64,000 nt of DNA from Tausonia pullulans (Eukaryota > Basidiomycota > Tremellomycetes > Cystofilobasidiales > Mrakiaceae), in assembly GCA_951802195.1 (NCBI GenBank), contig OX637626.1, positions 124,001 through 188,000 on the forward strand, given 5' to 3'. Of this stretch, positions 9,443-22,006 are shown piece after piece (the first letter of the stretch is position 1; every line of letters begins with the position of its first letter). The translations under genes were made by a program, and so were the position numbers. The notes below the pieces were generated by a model. The model was given only the letters and a program-made list of their open reading frames with translations. It was not told the DNA's origin and did no database searches.

Positions 9443-12258
9443 ATGTATTCAAGCTCCGAGACCTTCCGTCAAGAGTCTGGCGAAGAGTCTGGCCAAGAGG
9501 CGAGGACGGCCCAGCTGGAAGAGTCGACCATCCGCGTCTCCTCAGCGCCCACCTCGTCCTTCTCCACCGACGTTACTTCGTGTCAAGCCAAAGCGATCAG
9601 CACGAATACAGCTTCTCCTTTAGAGAGGGCAACTCGTCCGGCAAAACCTTACGACCCGCTCGCGATGCAGAAGCGGCTAACATTCGATTCGCTCACCGAA
9701 GTCGTCGACGCGTCGGGCGCGCGTGTCGATCCTTCGGCTCGTTCGACTCCTTCGCCTGTCTCCACTGTTCTCCCATTTAAGGCCGATGCCTGTCTCACGC
9801 TCCCATCGTCATCGACTCCCTTGCTAGACCGCCCTCCCCCTGTGAGCGGTCCATCGCCGCCAAAGGTCAAACGTACCTCGACGTGTCCTTCAAGGATTAC
9901 AGCGCTATCGCCGTCCACCATCAACACTTCCAAGCCTATGGCCACCTCCTCAAGCCCAAATATCCCAGCGCCTCCATGCTCGAAACCAACAGTGGCGAGT
10001 GTTCGCAAGCAGCGACGTGGTGTCGATCAAGTCCCTCCCGAGAAGAGGGTTCGCATCCCAAAGGCAAGGCAAGACACCGTGGTTGTCTGGAGGCGCTCCT
10101 CTGCCGTAGAACCAAGCAGCGAGTTCGCAGGTCCCGAATTCAATACTCAACCTCACTCATTGGACACCGCAAATGTCCTTCAGCCTGCCACGACTCCGGC
10201 CTCCAAAGCGCCGCTCCTTCCACCTCGGTCCTCGACCTCGACCCCAGCATCTCTGTTTACCACTCGCCTCCGCCGTCGCTCGGCTACTCCCAAGCTTTCA
10301 TCTTCCGCGCCCCCTCCTCTCTCCAAGTCTCCTGAGGTATTCTTAGCGGCCTCGACATCGATCCCTCCTTCTCCCCATGCTGTCACAATCCTACCCCAAG
10401 CTGCTGCCATCAGCCCACGCCATCCCGCGGCTCTCCCTACGCCGACATCCTCGTCCTCTTTCCTTCCTCCACCAAAGACGTCGGAGGCCCCTGCACGGCC
10501 TCTGACTGCCCGCGAGTCCGCACTGTTTAAATGGCAAGCGGAGCGCGCTCGGCTGAAAGCTTCCTTCGTCGAAAAGGCGAAAGGGGTGACTATGGTGACT
10601 ACTAAGTTGCTTGGAGGCAACGTCGCGTCTGTTGCCGTTGATATGGCAAAACTTGAGCATGGGAACTCTAGGCCGCCTGTTCAAAGTGCCGCGCTTCCTG
10701 CTGTAGAAGAGAAGGTCGAGCCTGGGACAATCCTTCCGCCTGAAAGCGCCGCGGTGTCGTCTCCGGTCGAGACGAAGGTTAGTCTAGGCAAGACCAAGAT
10801 CGACCAGCCACGCGAGGGCGACCCGTTCTCTTCGGATAGGGTGACTACCTGGTCACCTATATTGCCAACAGGCAGCATGGTAGAGATCGGCCTCACGGAC
10901 GGTACCTACCTTGTTGCGGAACCCCTGGCTCGCTCGGAAGACGGGCAGGACCTCAGGATTATACTTCGTGTCCCTCGGGAAGCACCCCAATTCACGCGCC
11001 ATGCCTTGGGAAGCCCTGACCGGATGAAGTGGATTGAGGCTCAAATCGGGGCTTCCTACACAGTTCAAAAGGTCTGGCAGAACTCTGAGGGCGAGGGCGA
11101 CCTGCTTCGGATCGTCGTCCGTGCAGGTACTCTCGCTAAAATACAAGCTTGTGCTCGCGAGCTGGATGCCGTGGTCGCAATGTTTTGCACACACCCATTG
11201 AAGGTGGCCAAGGCCAATGCATGGGGAGTCCTTGGATTAGCAGGTCAGTTGCCTTTTTTCCTTGTCCGCCGAATCTCCGTTGTGTCAATCTGACCCTCTT
11301 GTACCGCACAGCTGCAACTACCTATCTACCTGCCCCTAACTCTCTCCTCTCGGAAGAAGATGCCTGGACCCGGTTATCTCAAGATCAGGATGGCCTCTCC
11401 ATTGAAGCATCGAACCCAGAGCCACCGGCCCTTCCCATTCCGCCTCCGACCTCCATCTTCGCAGATGAGGCCATCTTATCCGACCTCCTCTGTTCAATTT
11501 CACCTTCTCCCTCTCCCTCTTCGATTCTTTCTTCCTCCTCTTCTCCCTCCTCTCCGAACGGCCCGTCCAAGCTCAGCCGCCCGGCGTTCCGCCTTCCCCG
11601 TTCCGAGATGACTTCGGCGTGGGACGCCAAGCCTTCAAACCCTAGAGCCGAAGCAACTGGTAATGCAACTGTCACTCCTTCCTCTCGCTCCGGGGGCCTC
11701 AAGGTCCCTGCCCAAGTCACCCTCCTTCGCTCGATGCTCGCTACCGTCTCCCACACTCCCCCAAGTCCGACAGCAATCCAGAACGCCGTTTTCTCGCTCT
11801 CCTCAGTCGACGGCAAGCCCTCCCCGGACCCGCGAGTCCTCTTGCACGCCCTCCATCTCGCGTGCCTTACTCCTCCGGTCCCACACGTCGTCGAGGCCCG
11901 ATCGGCACTCTTCACCTCGCTATACGCGGAGCTTGACCGCGCTCGTCCGCTTTGGCGAACAGAGGACCTCGTCATCCCCGAGTCGAGCGATGCCCTTGCG
12001 GAGGAGCGGGCTTTGCTGCGAAGGAGTCTCGACATCGTCGAGCGTGAGCTGAGGATCGATGGCCACATTGTTGCTGCCGGAGGGGCGGGACCGTGGGAGG
12101 GGCTTGAGCGGCGGTTCGGGCTGCGCAAGACTCGGGAGGAGGAGGCGATGGAGGGCGAGGTTTGGTTGAGACCTGGAGGGTCGGGTGCAATGAGGGCTGG
12201 ATGGAGGAGAGGCGCGGTAAAGCCACCGGCGTTGACGGACTTCACGGCTCCGTTCTGA
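9443..12258 (+). CDS. Large Ser/Pro-rich protein of unknown function
   Basis: Two exons, 9443..11243 and 11312..12258, join in phase (GCAG|GTCAGT ... CACAG|CT) across a 68-nt intron containing a CTGAC branch-like site. The protein is about 915 residues. Residues 1 to about 360 are a basic, Ser/Thr/Pro-rich disordered region. Residues about 480-600 are more ordered (VEIGLTDGTYLVAEPL, DLRIILRVPREAPQF). After another disordered Ser/Pro stretch, the last 150 residues or so look helical (LLRSMLATVSH, ALHLACLTPP, RALLRRSLDIVERELRIDGH). I do not recognise the family. The start is the first ATG of a long open frame; an upstream exon cannot be excluded. The 351-residue antisense frame over exon 2 is judged a shadow. 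Confidence 0.7.
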
Positions 12259-12808
12259 GGGTGTGCGGCTATCTCGTGCGGGGCAGCCCCTGCTGAGACA
12301 AGTCGGTTGAACCATCTAGATGATAAACAACTGAAACGGAGTGATGACCCCGAGAATCGCTTTGAGCTTCTCTTCTGTATTCCCTCTCCCGTGTCTCTTT
12401 GACTGTAGTCATAATGAACAAACAGCGGGTAACGTGGCAAGTTTCAGAATCACTGAGATATGACATGCAGCGCAAGCTGACCATGGGAGGCAAGGAGAGA
12501 GAAGTTGGGTGGAAAGATGAGGACGCGCGTCACACTTCTCTCGCTGTTTGACCTCTGAACACGATTATTCAAAGCCTGTGTACCCCTCTCTTTCAATCTC
12601 TGTCAGCGTCCACTCTCTCTCGATCTCCTCTCAATATTCGCGCTCGCTCAAGCGCTCGACTGGGTGGAGGCCGAAGGAGCATGAAAGTGGTTTAACATCT
12701 CGATTTTCCCCTCCAGTGCTGTTGTCCTCAATGATCCTGAGCCTGCCCTGGCCGCACCTCTTTCTAAAGCTACCTGATTGAAAACGAGTAACCTTGCATG
12801 AGAGATGT
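12259..12808. other. Convergent intergenic region
   Basis: 550 bp between the 3' ends of the unknown plus-strand gene and the minus-strand GatB gene. It is more AT-rich than flanking exons and presumably holds both 3' UTRs. No ORF, repeat or RNA gene was recognised. Confidence 0.5.
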
Positions 12809-14987
12809 TCATGGATCGGACAACCCGAGCTTCGCTTTCAGCTTCTTTGCGACGGCTTTAGCATCAGCTCTTCCCTGCGTCTCCTTCATGACTTTGCCGA
12901 CGAGGGCCATGACGAGTTGAGGTTTCCGGCCCTGGCGGAGCTGGTCGGCGATCTTGGGGTTGGCCGCGATCGCGTTACTACAGAGGGCGTCGATGGTTTC
13001 GATAGGGAGCGAGAGGAGAGAGTGTTCGGTAAGGAGGGAAGTGACACGTGAGGATGAAGAGGGGGGAGCGTCGAAGAGGTGGCCGAGGAGGATTTTGGCG
13101 GACGATCCTGGAAATATGTATGGTGAGACAAGCAATTTCAGTCAGGAGCAGATTGGAAAAAGCCAAGCAGAGACTTACCCGTGAGCTTCCCCTCCTTGAC
13201 CAAATCAACGACCTCCCCCAGCTCCAACGGCTCGAGATTCCTCTTCTCCCAATCCCTGCCGAGCTTTCCTAGCGCTCCAACTAAGTCGGCGATCCAATTA
13301 ACCACGGATCTCGCATCGCGGCCCCCGGCAGCGGCTGTCTCGAAGAACTCGACGCCTGAAAATGTCTCGGGGTCGAGAGCGACAAGGGACATGGCGTCCT
13401 TGGCAGTGACACCGTGGTATTGTTTCTGGAGCCGCTCATAAGCGGCGATAGGAAGCTCGGGGAGAGAGGACGCTAGGGTTTCAAGGTAGGCCTAAAGGAA
13501 GGACAGAGCAGGAGAAATGAGGGAATGCGAAGTCACGAATGGGAGAGACAAAGACTTACCGGATCAACGACCACGACAGAAAGGTTTCCATCGGGCATGT
13601 AGCGGTAATCTTTCGCGCCTTCTTTGCTCCTAAGGGAGCGGGTGTCCATGATGGACTCGTCGAACCCGCGAGTCTCTTGGACGACGACTCCGCCAGACTC
13701 AATGAGCGCCCTCTGGCGCTTGATCTCGGAGGCTTCAGAATATATTGTGTCAAGATTGAACCCAATTCTTAGGGTTAAGTTAAAAGGGCGCACCGATGGC
13801 CATCGAGAGGAAGCGAAGAGAGTTGAGGTTCTTGATCTCCGTCCGCGTTCCGCGCGGTTCGCCGGGGCGGTTGACCGAAATGTTGCAGTCCACTCTCAGA
13901 GAGCCCTTAGAAGGGAATCACGCGATGAGTATCAGCAAGGAGGACGATAGTTGGCCTGAGGAGGGAATCCACCTTTTCCATATCCCCGTCGCTTGACCCG
14001 ATTCGGCGCAGGATGCCACGCAGCGTGCGGACGAAAGTGGTAGCCTCCTCGGCCGAGCTATCGCAGTCCCACCAATTTCAGCGTATGTTACAGCCCGTGG
14101 TTGAAGATGAGGAACGTCTCACGTAATGTCCGCCTCTGTGATGATCTCCATCAGGCCCGTCCCTGCCCTATTGAAGTCGATCCAGACATCCTTGCCCGAG
14201 TGAGTGGTCTTGGCCGTGTCCTGAGGTAGAGTGAGAGGGATTTAGCGACATGCTCCAGGCGCAGGTCTCGATGACGACGTACCTGCTCGAGCTGGATCTG
14301 TTGGATCCGAACCGTCTTTGGGGGGGTCGTCGGAAGGATAACATGACCTGCGAGCGCAAGCGGGTCTAAAGCCATCGTGCGTGAGGATCAGCCAAAAAAA
14401 AAATTGAAAAACCAATGTGGGCAAGGTTTTTACGGTAATGCTGCGTGATCTGATACCCGAGCGGTTGGTCGTGGTAGAAGTAGTGCTTTCGGTCGAACTG
14501 CGACCTTGGGGGCTGGTTGGCCGTCACAGGTGGATGGCCGAACCATCGTCAGTCTAGACCGTGACACGAGAATGTAGAAGTAAAGGCAACTGACCACGTA
14601 ACATTGCAAAGAGAGCGCCGTTAGGAGTCCTTGTTTGACAGGGTGACGGGAAAGGGTCTGCAATCAATAGACAGACAAAGGTCGGATGAGTCCGCCCACA
14701 TCTTTCTTGCTCTGAGCAACGAAAAGCACAGGTCGCGCACGGGCAGTGTTCCGGGGTATCCAGCATCAAAGAGAGAGACATTCGTGTTGGGAGGGTCCTC
14801 CCAGCTGGTGCGCGTGGCTGAGAGCGTGGGATCGAGAGTAGCGGATCAGCGAAGCCCGAACGGATGAGAACGCTAGGAGGGATGAACCGGAGAAGAGCTT
14901 TTGAGGGGATCTGATCTGAACATGGAGTTCTAGACCGATGACGGTCTCCCATGCAGATGCCGAGAAGAGGGTCGGGGATAGCCGCAT
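12809..14987 (-). CDS. PET112: Mitochondrial glutamyl-tRNA(Gln) amidotransferase subunit B
   Basis: GatB, with GatA and a third subunit, transamidates Glu-tRNA(Gln) in mitochondria. The first exon from ATG 14987 reads [13 protein letters not shown], the classic GatB N terminus. Later minus-strand exons read [70 protein letters not shown] and [16 protein letters not shown], all GatB signature blocks. The C-terminal YqeY-like tail reads [20 protein letters not shown] and stops at 12809. Between ATG and WETV there are only about 12 residues ([12 protein letters not shown]), a short but plausible matrix-targeting start; an upstream TTG-initiated extension is not supported by an ATG. At least seven introns interrupt the gene. 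It is divergent from UBA3. Confidence 0.9.
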
Positions 14988-15341
14988 GAGCGGAGCATGG
15001 AAGTTGGGCGAGAGAGAGGAAGAGGAGACACGGAACGTCAACGACGCGTCGAGCCCGTCGCTACGGCATGACTCATCTCGCTCTAGAGAGGCTACATCAA
15101 TCGATGATTCGCATGTCTAAATAAATAATGGCTGAAGACGATCAGCATGTGCATCTTGGGTTATGGTCCTGCCCCCTCTCTCTGGAATCGGTTACGTTCC
15201 CCACTTGTTCTTCGCTCTTGCCCGTCCGCATCACGGTTGCCTTGCCCGCGCGCTTCACCCACCATCGCCTTGGGCTTCACTTTGCAACTCCCGCGCCCAG
15301 CACTCTTTCTCCCCTATTTTTACCCATCCTCACGACTCTGA
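14988..15341. promoter_or_regulatory. Divergent promoter region GatB / UBA3
   Basis: 354 bp between two outward start codons. The UBA3 side carries a long pyrimidine-rich leader (about 15170-15340). A short AT-rich patch (TAAATAAATAATGG near 15118-15130) is the only candidate core element. No further site was recognised. Confidence 0.4.
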
Positions 15342-17494
15342 ATGGCTGCCGCTGCCGCCTCCACTTCACAGGTTGACTGGCCTGGCCGCTGGGACCACGT
15401 CGAGTGCGTCAGGTCGACGCGTGCTCGGGGATCAGCTCATCCACCTACACTCCAGGCTGACACCTCGCTCGATGCTCTGTCCAGTGCCATTCTCGACCGA
15501 AAAGGACCGAGTACCGAGGCCGAGGCATCTACGGGTGAGCCGGTGAGTTCAAGACTTCACACTATCGAGTCTTCCTTCGACTGTCCTGCTGACAGATCGT
15601 GGCACACCGGAATGGGTTCCTCGGCTCCCAGGTCAAGGCCTTCATGCGCGAACAGTGCAAGGTCCTCGTCGTTGGGGCGGGTGGACTTGGCTGCGAGATC
15701 CTCTCGAACCTGGCGATGCGTGAGTTCAGGAGCGGACTGACAGGCGGGTGTCGAACCCGTGGAGAGTCGCCTCCCGACTGACGCTATCTGCTTATGCCTC
15801 GATCTAGTCGGCTTCAAGGACATCACTGTCATCGACATGGACACCATTGATGTGTGTCTAGGCTAGATGTCTCTCACATCTGGTCGCTTGTTCACCTGCT
15901 GATCCCTCTTCATGTTGGCTTGCGTAGGTCTCCAATCTCAACCGCCAATTCCTTTTCCGGTGAGTGCCATATCCTCCCAGTCCGCCCAGTCGAAAGTACT
16001 GCCTGACTTGTGTCCCCAGTGAAGCCGATGTCGGCAAGCCCAAGGCAACGGTCGCGGCCGAATTCATCATGGCGCGCGTGCCGGGCTGCAAGGTGACGGC
16101 GTGAGTTGCCTCCGACCGCCTCTCATCAGGTTTGTGAGCATTTTCCTGAAACATAGGGGGCCCCTCAGGTACTACGGCAAGATCCAGGACCATCCCGAGT
16201 CCTTCTACATGCAGTTTAACATCGTCATCACCGGACTGGATTCTGTGGAGGCCCGCCGATGGATGAACGCAACGCTCGTCAATATGGTCGACGAGGATGT
16301 ACCAGAGTCGATGAAGCCCATGATCGACGGAGGAACAGAGGGTAGGTGGCTCGACCATAAGGCGCTCTCCTGCGCTGACCCAATATGTTCTCTAGGCTTC
16401 AAAGGCCAGGCGACCGTCATCCTTCCAGGAATCACGCACTGCTACGAGTGTACTGTGGGTTCCTCTGGCTCACTTACGATCATATCATCATGGTCACAGA
16501 GGCTCACCGTCCGAGTATGCCCTTATCTCAGCTTCACATGCACACTCCTCCGACCGCCTTCCCCATCTGCACCATTGCCAACACGCCACGACTCCCCGAG
16601 CACTGCATCGAGTGGGCGTCGGTCCTCGAATGGCCAAAAGTGTTCAAGGGTTCATCCTCTTGCTGGCTTCTACGTCTGTCCAAACGCTGATGCGTTCCCC
16701 TGATCACGTTTTCGTGCAGACAAGAAGATCGACACCGACGACCCCGACGCAATCGATTGGCTCTACGTGCAGGCCCTTGCCCGGGCGCAGCAGTTCAACA
16801 TCGACGGCGTCACATGGAGCCTGACCCAGGGTGTCGTCAAGAACATTATTCCGGCCATCGCGAGCACCAACGCCATTATCGCCGGTGAGTCTCATCCCCA
16901 GCCCCTCTGCGCATTGACACAACTGAGGTCGTCCTCCCTCGTAGCCGCCTGCTGCAACGAGGCCTTTAAGATCGCAACGTGTAGCGCCCCCTACTTGGAC
17001 AGCTACGTGATGGTGAGATATGGCCGCGGCTGTCTCCCACGCACTTAGATCGAAGAATCTGACGCCAGTTCGCAGTATACGGGTAACGATTCGGTTTACA
17101 CATACACGTTCAAGCCCGAGCGGACAGGCGACTGTCCCGTCTGCTCCGGCGAGGTCCGCGACGTCTCGGTTGGGCAGAACTGGAAGCTCGAAACGCTCTA
17201 TGAATGGCTCATGGAGCGGCAAGATCTGTGAGTGAAAGCACTCTTTTTGCAGTTCCCTTCGACACGGACGCTGAGACCCCCTATGCTCCTTCCAGTCAAC
17301 TCAAGAAACCCTCGCTCGCGACGGCCCGTGGTCCGTTGTACTTCTCAGCCCCACCGAGTCTCGAGGAGCAGACGCGTGCCAACCTCACGCGCATGCTCTC
17401 CGAGCTCGTCGAGGAGGGCGAGGAGATCACCGTGACGGATCCGAGACTGCCGTTCCAGATGTCGTTGAGGATCCTCTACGACGCATCATCGTGA
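15342..17494 (+). CDS. UBA3: NEDD8-activating enzyme E1 catalytic subunit
   Basis: Uba3 pairs with Ula1/APP-BP1 to activate NEDD8/Rub1 for cullin modification. Exon 1 starts at 15342 ([20 protein letters not shown]) and ends at 15542. Exon 2 carries the ATP-binding loop [18 protein letters not shown]. Following short exons give [45 protein letters not shown] and PMIDGGTEG. Zn-ligand CxxC pairs are THCYEC and DCPVC. The catalytic cysteine lies in [19 protein letters not shown]. The C terminus ([13 protein letters not shown]) resembles the E2-binding ubiquitin-like fold. About ten introns, all closing in frame; stop at 17492..17494. The next gene (minus) ends only 84 bp away. Confidence 0.92.
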
Positions 17495-17578
17495 GGGTGG
17501 CTTGCTAGCTGGATGATGAGACTTTTGTTGCTCGCTTTTGGCCGGGCTACGCATCCATTATCTCCGGTACCTGACTCC

Positions 17579-19025
17579 TCACTTAAGCCGATTCTGAAGG
17601 CGAAGAGTGATCAGACCGCTAGCATGAACGCCCCTGCACCGCAAAGCCCCGTTGACTCACCATCTCCCGCTTCGCCTTGCCCATCTTGGCTCCCGTCTGG
17701 TCGACCTCCTGGTCGAGCTTATCGAGCAGCTCATTTTGTTCTGTAATCTCCTGCCCAATGGCCTCGCCGATGATTCGCTGCCGCTGGAGGATGGCCTGAA
17801 TAAGGAGAAGAATAGAAGCGTCAGCAAAGCGACAGTTTCGCGGAGAAACCGGGCCTCACCGAGAGCTGGCCAAGCATGGTATCCTGTTCGTTTATCCTCG
17901 TCTGCTGGAGATGCATTAAGCCACCTGCATCAAGGGGCCTCGTTTCGTCCGTCTCCCGTCCCGGTGGAGGCGCGCCGAACGTCCGGACGGTCCTGACTTC
18001 ACCAGCCCCCCCTCCTCCTTCCCCACCTCCACCCCCCAGACCCAGCAACGCCGCCCTCTGCGCCGTCGGCGGCGCATCCTGGAAGAACGAGGAGCCCGTC
18101 GTCGCATCGCTCCTCTCCTGCGCGACAGCCGCCCTCCTCGCCGTGGCCGCTTGCTTCCCCAACCCCACACACTCATCCTGCAGCTTCGCAACGAGGTCGT
18201 TCCTCCTTCTCATCTCGCCGTCACCGAGCCTCTCCCTCTTGGAGATCTCCTCAAGACCCAAAGCGAGCGCTCCCACGCGAGAGACAAGCTCTTGAAGTTC
18301 GCGCTTCGCTTGGATGCCGGCGATATGCCCGCCAGAGGTGTTTCCCGATCCAAGGAGGGTGTCGCGCTTGGAGAGGGAGGATCGGATCGAGCGGGAGAGG
18401 GTGAGAAGGTTGGCATGCTCTGAGAGCCAGGCTGGGGATGTGAAGGTCGTTGGCGGAGGGGGGACAGAGGAGGAGTAGGCAGTCGAGGACGACGAGGCGG
18501 CCGTAGCGTTGCGGGTTGAGGCGGGCAGGGGTGGAGCGCCAAGGAAGTCTAGGAAGGCATGCGAGGCGCGGTGGGTGCCGTCCTTGCTGGAGAGGATATG
18601 TCGCAAGTAGGCTTCGAGGCTTATCCTACGTTCCTCGATCAGCTAGTAGGGAAGGAGAGACGCGTGGGCCGTCAGCGAGTGCAAGTCATCCGGCTTCGGG
18701 TTCATCCGAACGAGGCTCGTCGAGGACGAGCGAGAGACACCGTCGTGCTCCCAGACCGGAGACGGGACGGCATGAGTCAGGAACGCACCTTCGTGTCGTT
18801 GATGCTGCTGCGAAGGCTCCAAGCGTGCTTCCCAGGCAAACCCTCGCCATCGACATCCCTCCCCGTCTCGGCCTTGAGTTCGCGAGCGAGAGACTCAAAG
18901 TCGCTGTATCGCCGCCAGACGGACCACGTTCGGACGGGCGTTGAAATCGTCACACAGTAAGACGTATGAGGCTTGGGCAAGGGCCGCGTCTCGTGGGTGG
19001 GGATGGTTATGGACTGGATCGACAT
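17579..19025 (-). CDS. VAM7: Vam7-like PX-domain SNARE
   Basis: Vam7 is a soluble Qc-SNARE that reaches the vacuole by PX binding to PI3P and drives homotypic fusion. The N-terminal exon from ATG 19025 holds a PX domain: ISTPVRTWSVWRRYSDFESL carries the RRYSDF basic motif. After one intron it continues LIEERRISLEAYLRHIL and LDFLGAPPLP. A long middle part is low complexity and coiled coil. The C terminus is a SNARE heptad region: QTRINEQDTMLGQLS, AILQRQRIIGEAIGQEI, EQNELLDKLDQEVDQ, AKREM. The last exon is tiny (NRLK then TGA 17579..17581), joined by an intron with CTGATC and TTCAG. There is no transmembrane segment, as in Vam7. It converges on UBA3. Confidence 0.85.
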
Positions 19026-19507
19026 ATCGAGGAACGAGAGGGAGACGAGGATGGATGACGTATGTGAGAACGCCGGGAAGTGACCGAGGGGTGAGAAAGA
19101 TACGAGCGATGTGACGAGACGATTGATTAAAGGTAGCTGATGAAAAGGAGGTCGGGAAAGGGTGGAGATGATGCACGAGGGCGGGTCACAGGCGAAGCGA
19201 GGCGGTCGAGGTAGTAGTTGAAGGGCGGAGAGAGGGGGCTCGTTTGGGTCGTCCTAACCTCACCTGGACCCTCGCGCGCTCGGATCGATTGAGCTCTGAG
19301 AACGACTCGTCATCTCAGGCGAGGGACTGTTGATCATTTATGAAAAGGATTCAAATATGCTTGCAAGAAGCTATGAAAATCATACAGATACCGCAACGTG
19401 TATGGTAATGCAAAAGTCAACTACGAGGAATGCGAGTCATTAGGACGAAGCCGCGTGTTGCGGCATCTCCATCCAGAGCTTTGCTACAGTCATCCTTCCC
19501 CATTCTC
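19026..19507. other. Intergenic region
   Basis: 482 bp upstream of the PX-SNARE gene and downstream of the minus-strand PAP2 gene. A pyrimidine-rich leader (purine-rich on plus) directly precedes the SNARE start. Nothing else recognised. Confidence 0.45.
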
Positions 19508-21547
19508 TCAGACCATGTTGGCCGCACCGTTAGGATTGGTAGCCTGAACCGTCTGCTCCTGGTCGTGGCGTTGGTGGCCATGATCATGTCGCAAAGGAAT
19601 CTCCTTCTGAGCCATCGCTCCCCCTCCAACTCCTCCAGCCCCCCGTACGACACCACCAATTCCAGTACCCATCGCGTCCCCCGGAGCACCCTCGCTCGGG
19701 ACGCCCGGCCCCCAGCCAGCCTCTCTGCAGAACGGCGCATCGACACCAAACCGGTGGCGGAGGCTCTCCTCGTTACTCGACGCACCGTAGATGTCGCTGC
19801 CACCTCCGAGGCCGTAGCCGAAGCGGGTGGACTGGGCCCCGATGGAGCTGCCGTCCTTGTGAGGGTGACGGAGAAAGATGGACTCGGTACGGGGGAGGGT
19901 GATATGGTTAAACTGGGAGAAAGTCAGCCCGAGCCATTTGGAATCTCTCTCTGAAAAGGAAGAGCACTCACCCGGAAGTCCCAGATAGCAGCGAAAACCA
20001 TGCGGAAGGAGGCGAAGGCGCAGAAAGAGCCAATGAAAACGCCAGCAATAACGTCATGGGCGTGATGGAACTTATCTGTTGGGAGGAGAGGCGATCAGGT
20101 CTGCTTGTCGCAACAATTTACTCGCGCGATCAGTCTCACCAATCGTGAGCGCCCCGGCAATCAGAACGGTACCAAGAAGTGGGGCGAAGAAGAGGACGTG
20201 CTTCCAGTAGCTAAGGACGGGAAAGAGGGGGGTCAGTCAGGTTGGTTAACTCGATCGAAGCGAAGTGTATCCCGACTCACGCAGGGCGGAAGTCGGAGAA
20301 AACTTGAGAACATGGGTTAAGGTCAGTATTAAAAAGAGGCTAGTCCCTCAGCCCGGGTGTGAGCTCACTCTTGAGCTGACTGTTGTGGCAACGCAAGGAT
20401 GGGAAGTCAATCGTTTGATACCACGAAGATCTGCATGCCGACAGGACCCACGCATTGAAATAGAGTGACAGGTAAACGAAACCAGCGGCAGCTGCCGTTG
20501 AATGACCCGAGGGAACTGTCGAAGGGGGGCAGCATTAGCGTCGCTCCTACTCAAACACGAAGGAGCAACTCACACGACTCGAGACTGTCGTCAATCTGGT
20601 CCTTGTCACCCGTACAGATCGAACGATCGTAGAAGAGATTGGCAAAGCCATTGCCCGAAGGAATGGAACCTTCTGGGATATTTGGCGCGCAAACCTCAAG
20701 AAAGTGGGGACGGAAGCCACCGATGAGCCACTTCAAGAAGACCTGGAAGACGGCAGCTGGACGCAGGAAGAAGAAAGATGCATTAATGAGCGTGTGATTG
20801 ATTATTCATCAATGGTACTTACCAGTGATGAGCGACTGGAGGAGACCCATGGTTGTGGCGGTGAGATCATTGAAGCTGCGACGGCGGATCTGGAAGATGG
20901 CGAAGAAGACGAAGCTGGAAAAGGGAGGAGCTCAGCGGTGCCACGAACCAGCAAAAGTAGAAAAATGAGCTCACGGAACGATGAAGGCCAGGAATGCAGC
21001 GAGCCAGATGGGGATGACCTCTTTCCGGAGCGGATCTGGCATGGAGGCAGCATCAGCGGTCACTTCGGGATACAAAGAGATAGGCAATCATCATTCTCCC
21101 TCACAAGCATAGTCGGGGTAGACCACCTCGCCATTGGCAAAGTAGACGGGGAACGATCGCGAAGGTGCGGGCGGAGCCTCATAGACCTATTTAGGAGGAG
21201 GCGACAGTCAGAATCGATGGCTGAGGTGAAGGGAAGAATGAAGCAATTCACGCCAAGACCAATGGCTCCCATCGCAGCCATCGTGATTCTAGCGCGCGAA
21301 GGCGACTGCGTGTCAGTGAAATTCATGATCGCGCCTCCCTCCTTCCTCAAGGTCCGTATGCTCACAGATCAACGCCCCAAAGCCTGATCCACGTATTGAA
21401 GCTGAACTTGCCGCGGGGTGCGTTGCTGGCGGCATGGCCTTGCTGATGGTGGTGGCTTCCTCCTCCAACGACCGTCTGTTCTTCCGTCGACGGTCGAACG
21501 GGCGAGCCCTTCGCAGCCGGGTGGCGCTTCTCACGACCAAAGACCAT
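19508..21547 (-). CDS. PAP2-family lipid phosphate phosphatase (Dpp1/Lpp1-like)
   Basis: These integral-membrane enzymes dephosphorylate diacylglycerol pyrophosphate, phosphatidate and related lipids. ATG 21547 opens a His/Gly-rich cytosolic tail, then several membrane segments appear in short exons (IWLAAFLAFIVP, FVFFAIFQIRRR). The three phosphatase signature motifs are visible: motif 1 KWLIGGFRP, motif 2 FPSGHSTAAAA, motif 3 ending FHHAHDVIAG. The C-terminal exon is a Gly-rich cytosolic tail (GGVVRGAGGVGGGAMAQKE) that ends at 19508 (AANMV). At least nine exons, with introns of 50-80 nt. Motif spacing matches the Dpp1 branch; which lipid is preferred cannot be told. Confidence 0.85.
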
Positions 21548-22006
21548 ACTGCTGAGATGTATTCAGGAGGAGGGGATGGGAAGGGTAGACGGGGACGTGG
21601 ACGTTAGGAGAAAACAGTGGCGGGCAGAAAGAACAGAGCCTGGAGCGGGTCATCAAATGGCTAAAAACAGATTCAGACGCGCGCGTTGGAGTAAACTAGC
21701 CTCACGTGCGGGGGGAGGCAGGGGTCGCATGAAATGACGCTCCTCCGCCCGCCAGGATGATCCATGAAACGCCGATGACGTCAAAGATGATCATGCATGC
21801 ATGTTCTTTTTCTGGATTGGTGCAGGCCCGAGAGGAGCGCAAGGAGAAACCCGCTCAGTTGACTTGAAAGCTACTGCGGCAGTCGGTGCCTCAAGCCCTG
21901 TATTTGTTCTCGATCAGGAAGGCTGATCCGGAAGGCGGACCTGTTTCCACGTTCTCTCTTCCGCTCAGTCCGTCACGGAAGTATGCGATCCCTCTTCCTT
22001 CATTCA
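21548..22006. other. Intergenic region upstream of the PAP2 gene
   Basis: 459 bp holding the PAP2 promoter and the 3' UTR of the next minus-strand gene. It includes a small alternating purine-pyrimidine patch (ATGATCATGCATGCATG near 21787-21803). No ORF or RNA gene seen. Confidence 0.4.

Noticed and set aside
9369-9623. Alternative plus frame with basic Arg/Pro residues upstream of 9443
   Set aside because: Overlaps the long 9443 frame, uses no recognised motif and ends quickly.
11385-12440. 351-residue minus-strand open frame
   Set aside because: It lies antisense to exon 2 of the plus-strand gene, which has correct splicing and composition; low-complexity Arg/Ser reading is typical of antisense frames in GC-rich DNA.
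15740-15775. tRNA B-box-like GGGTTCGACACCC on the minus strand inside a UBA3 intron
   Set aside because: No matching acceptor stem, D-arm or anticodon arm could be folded around it.
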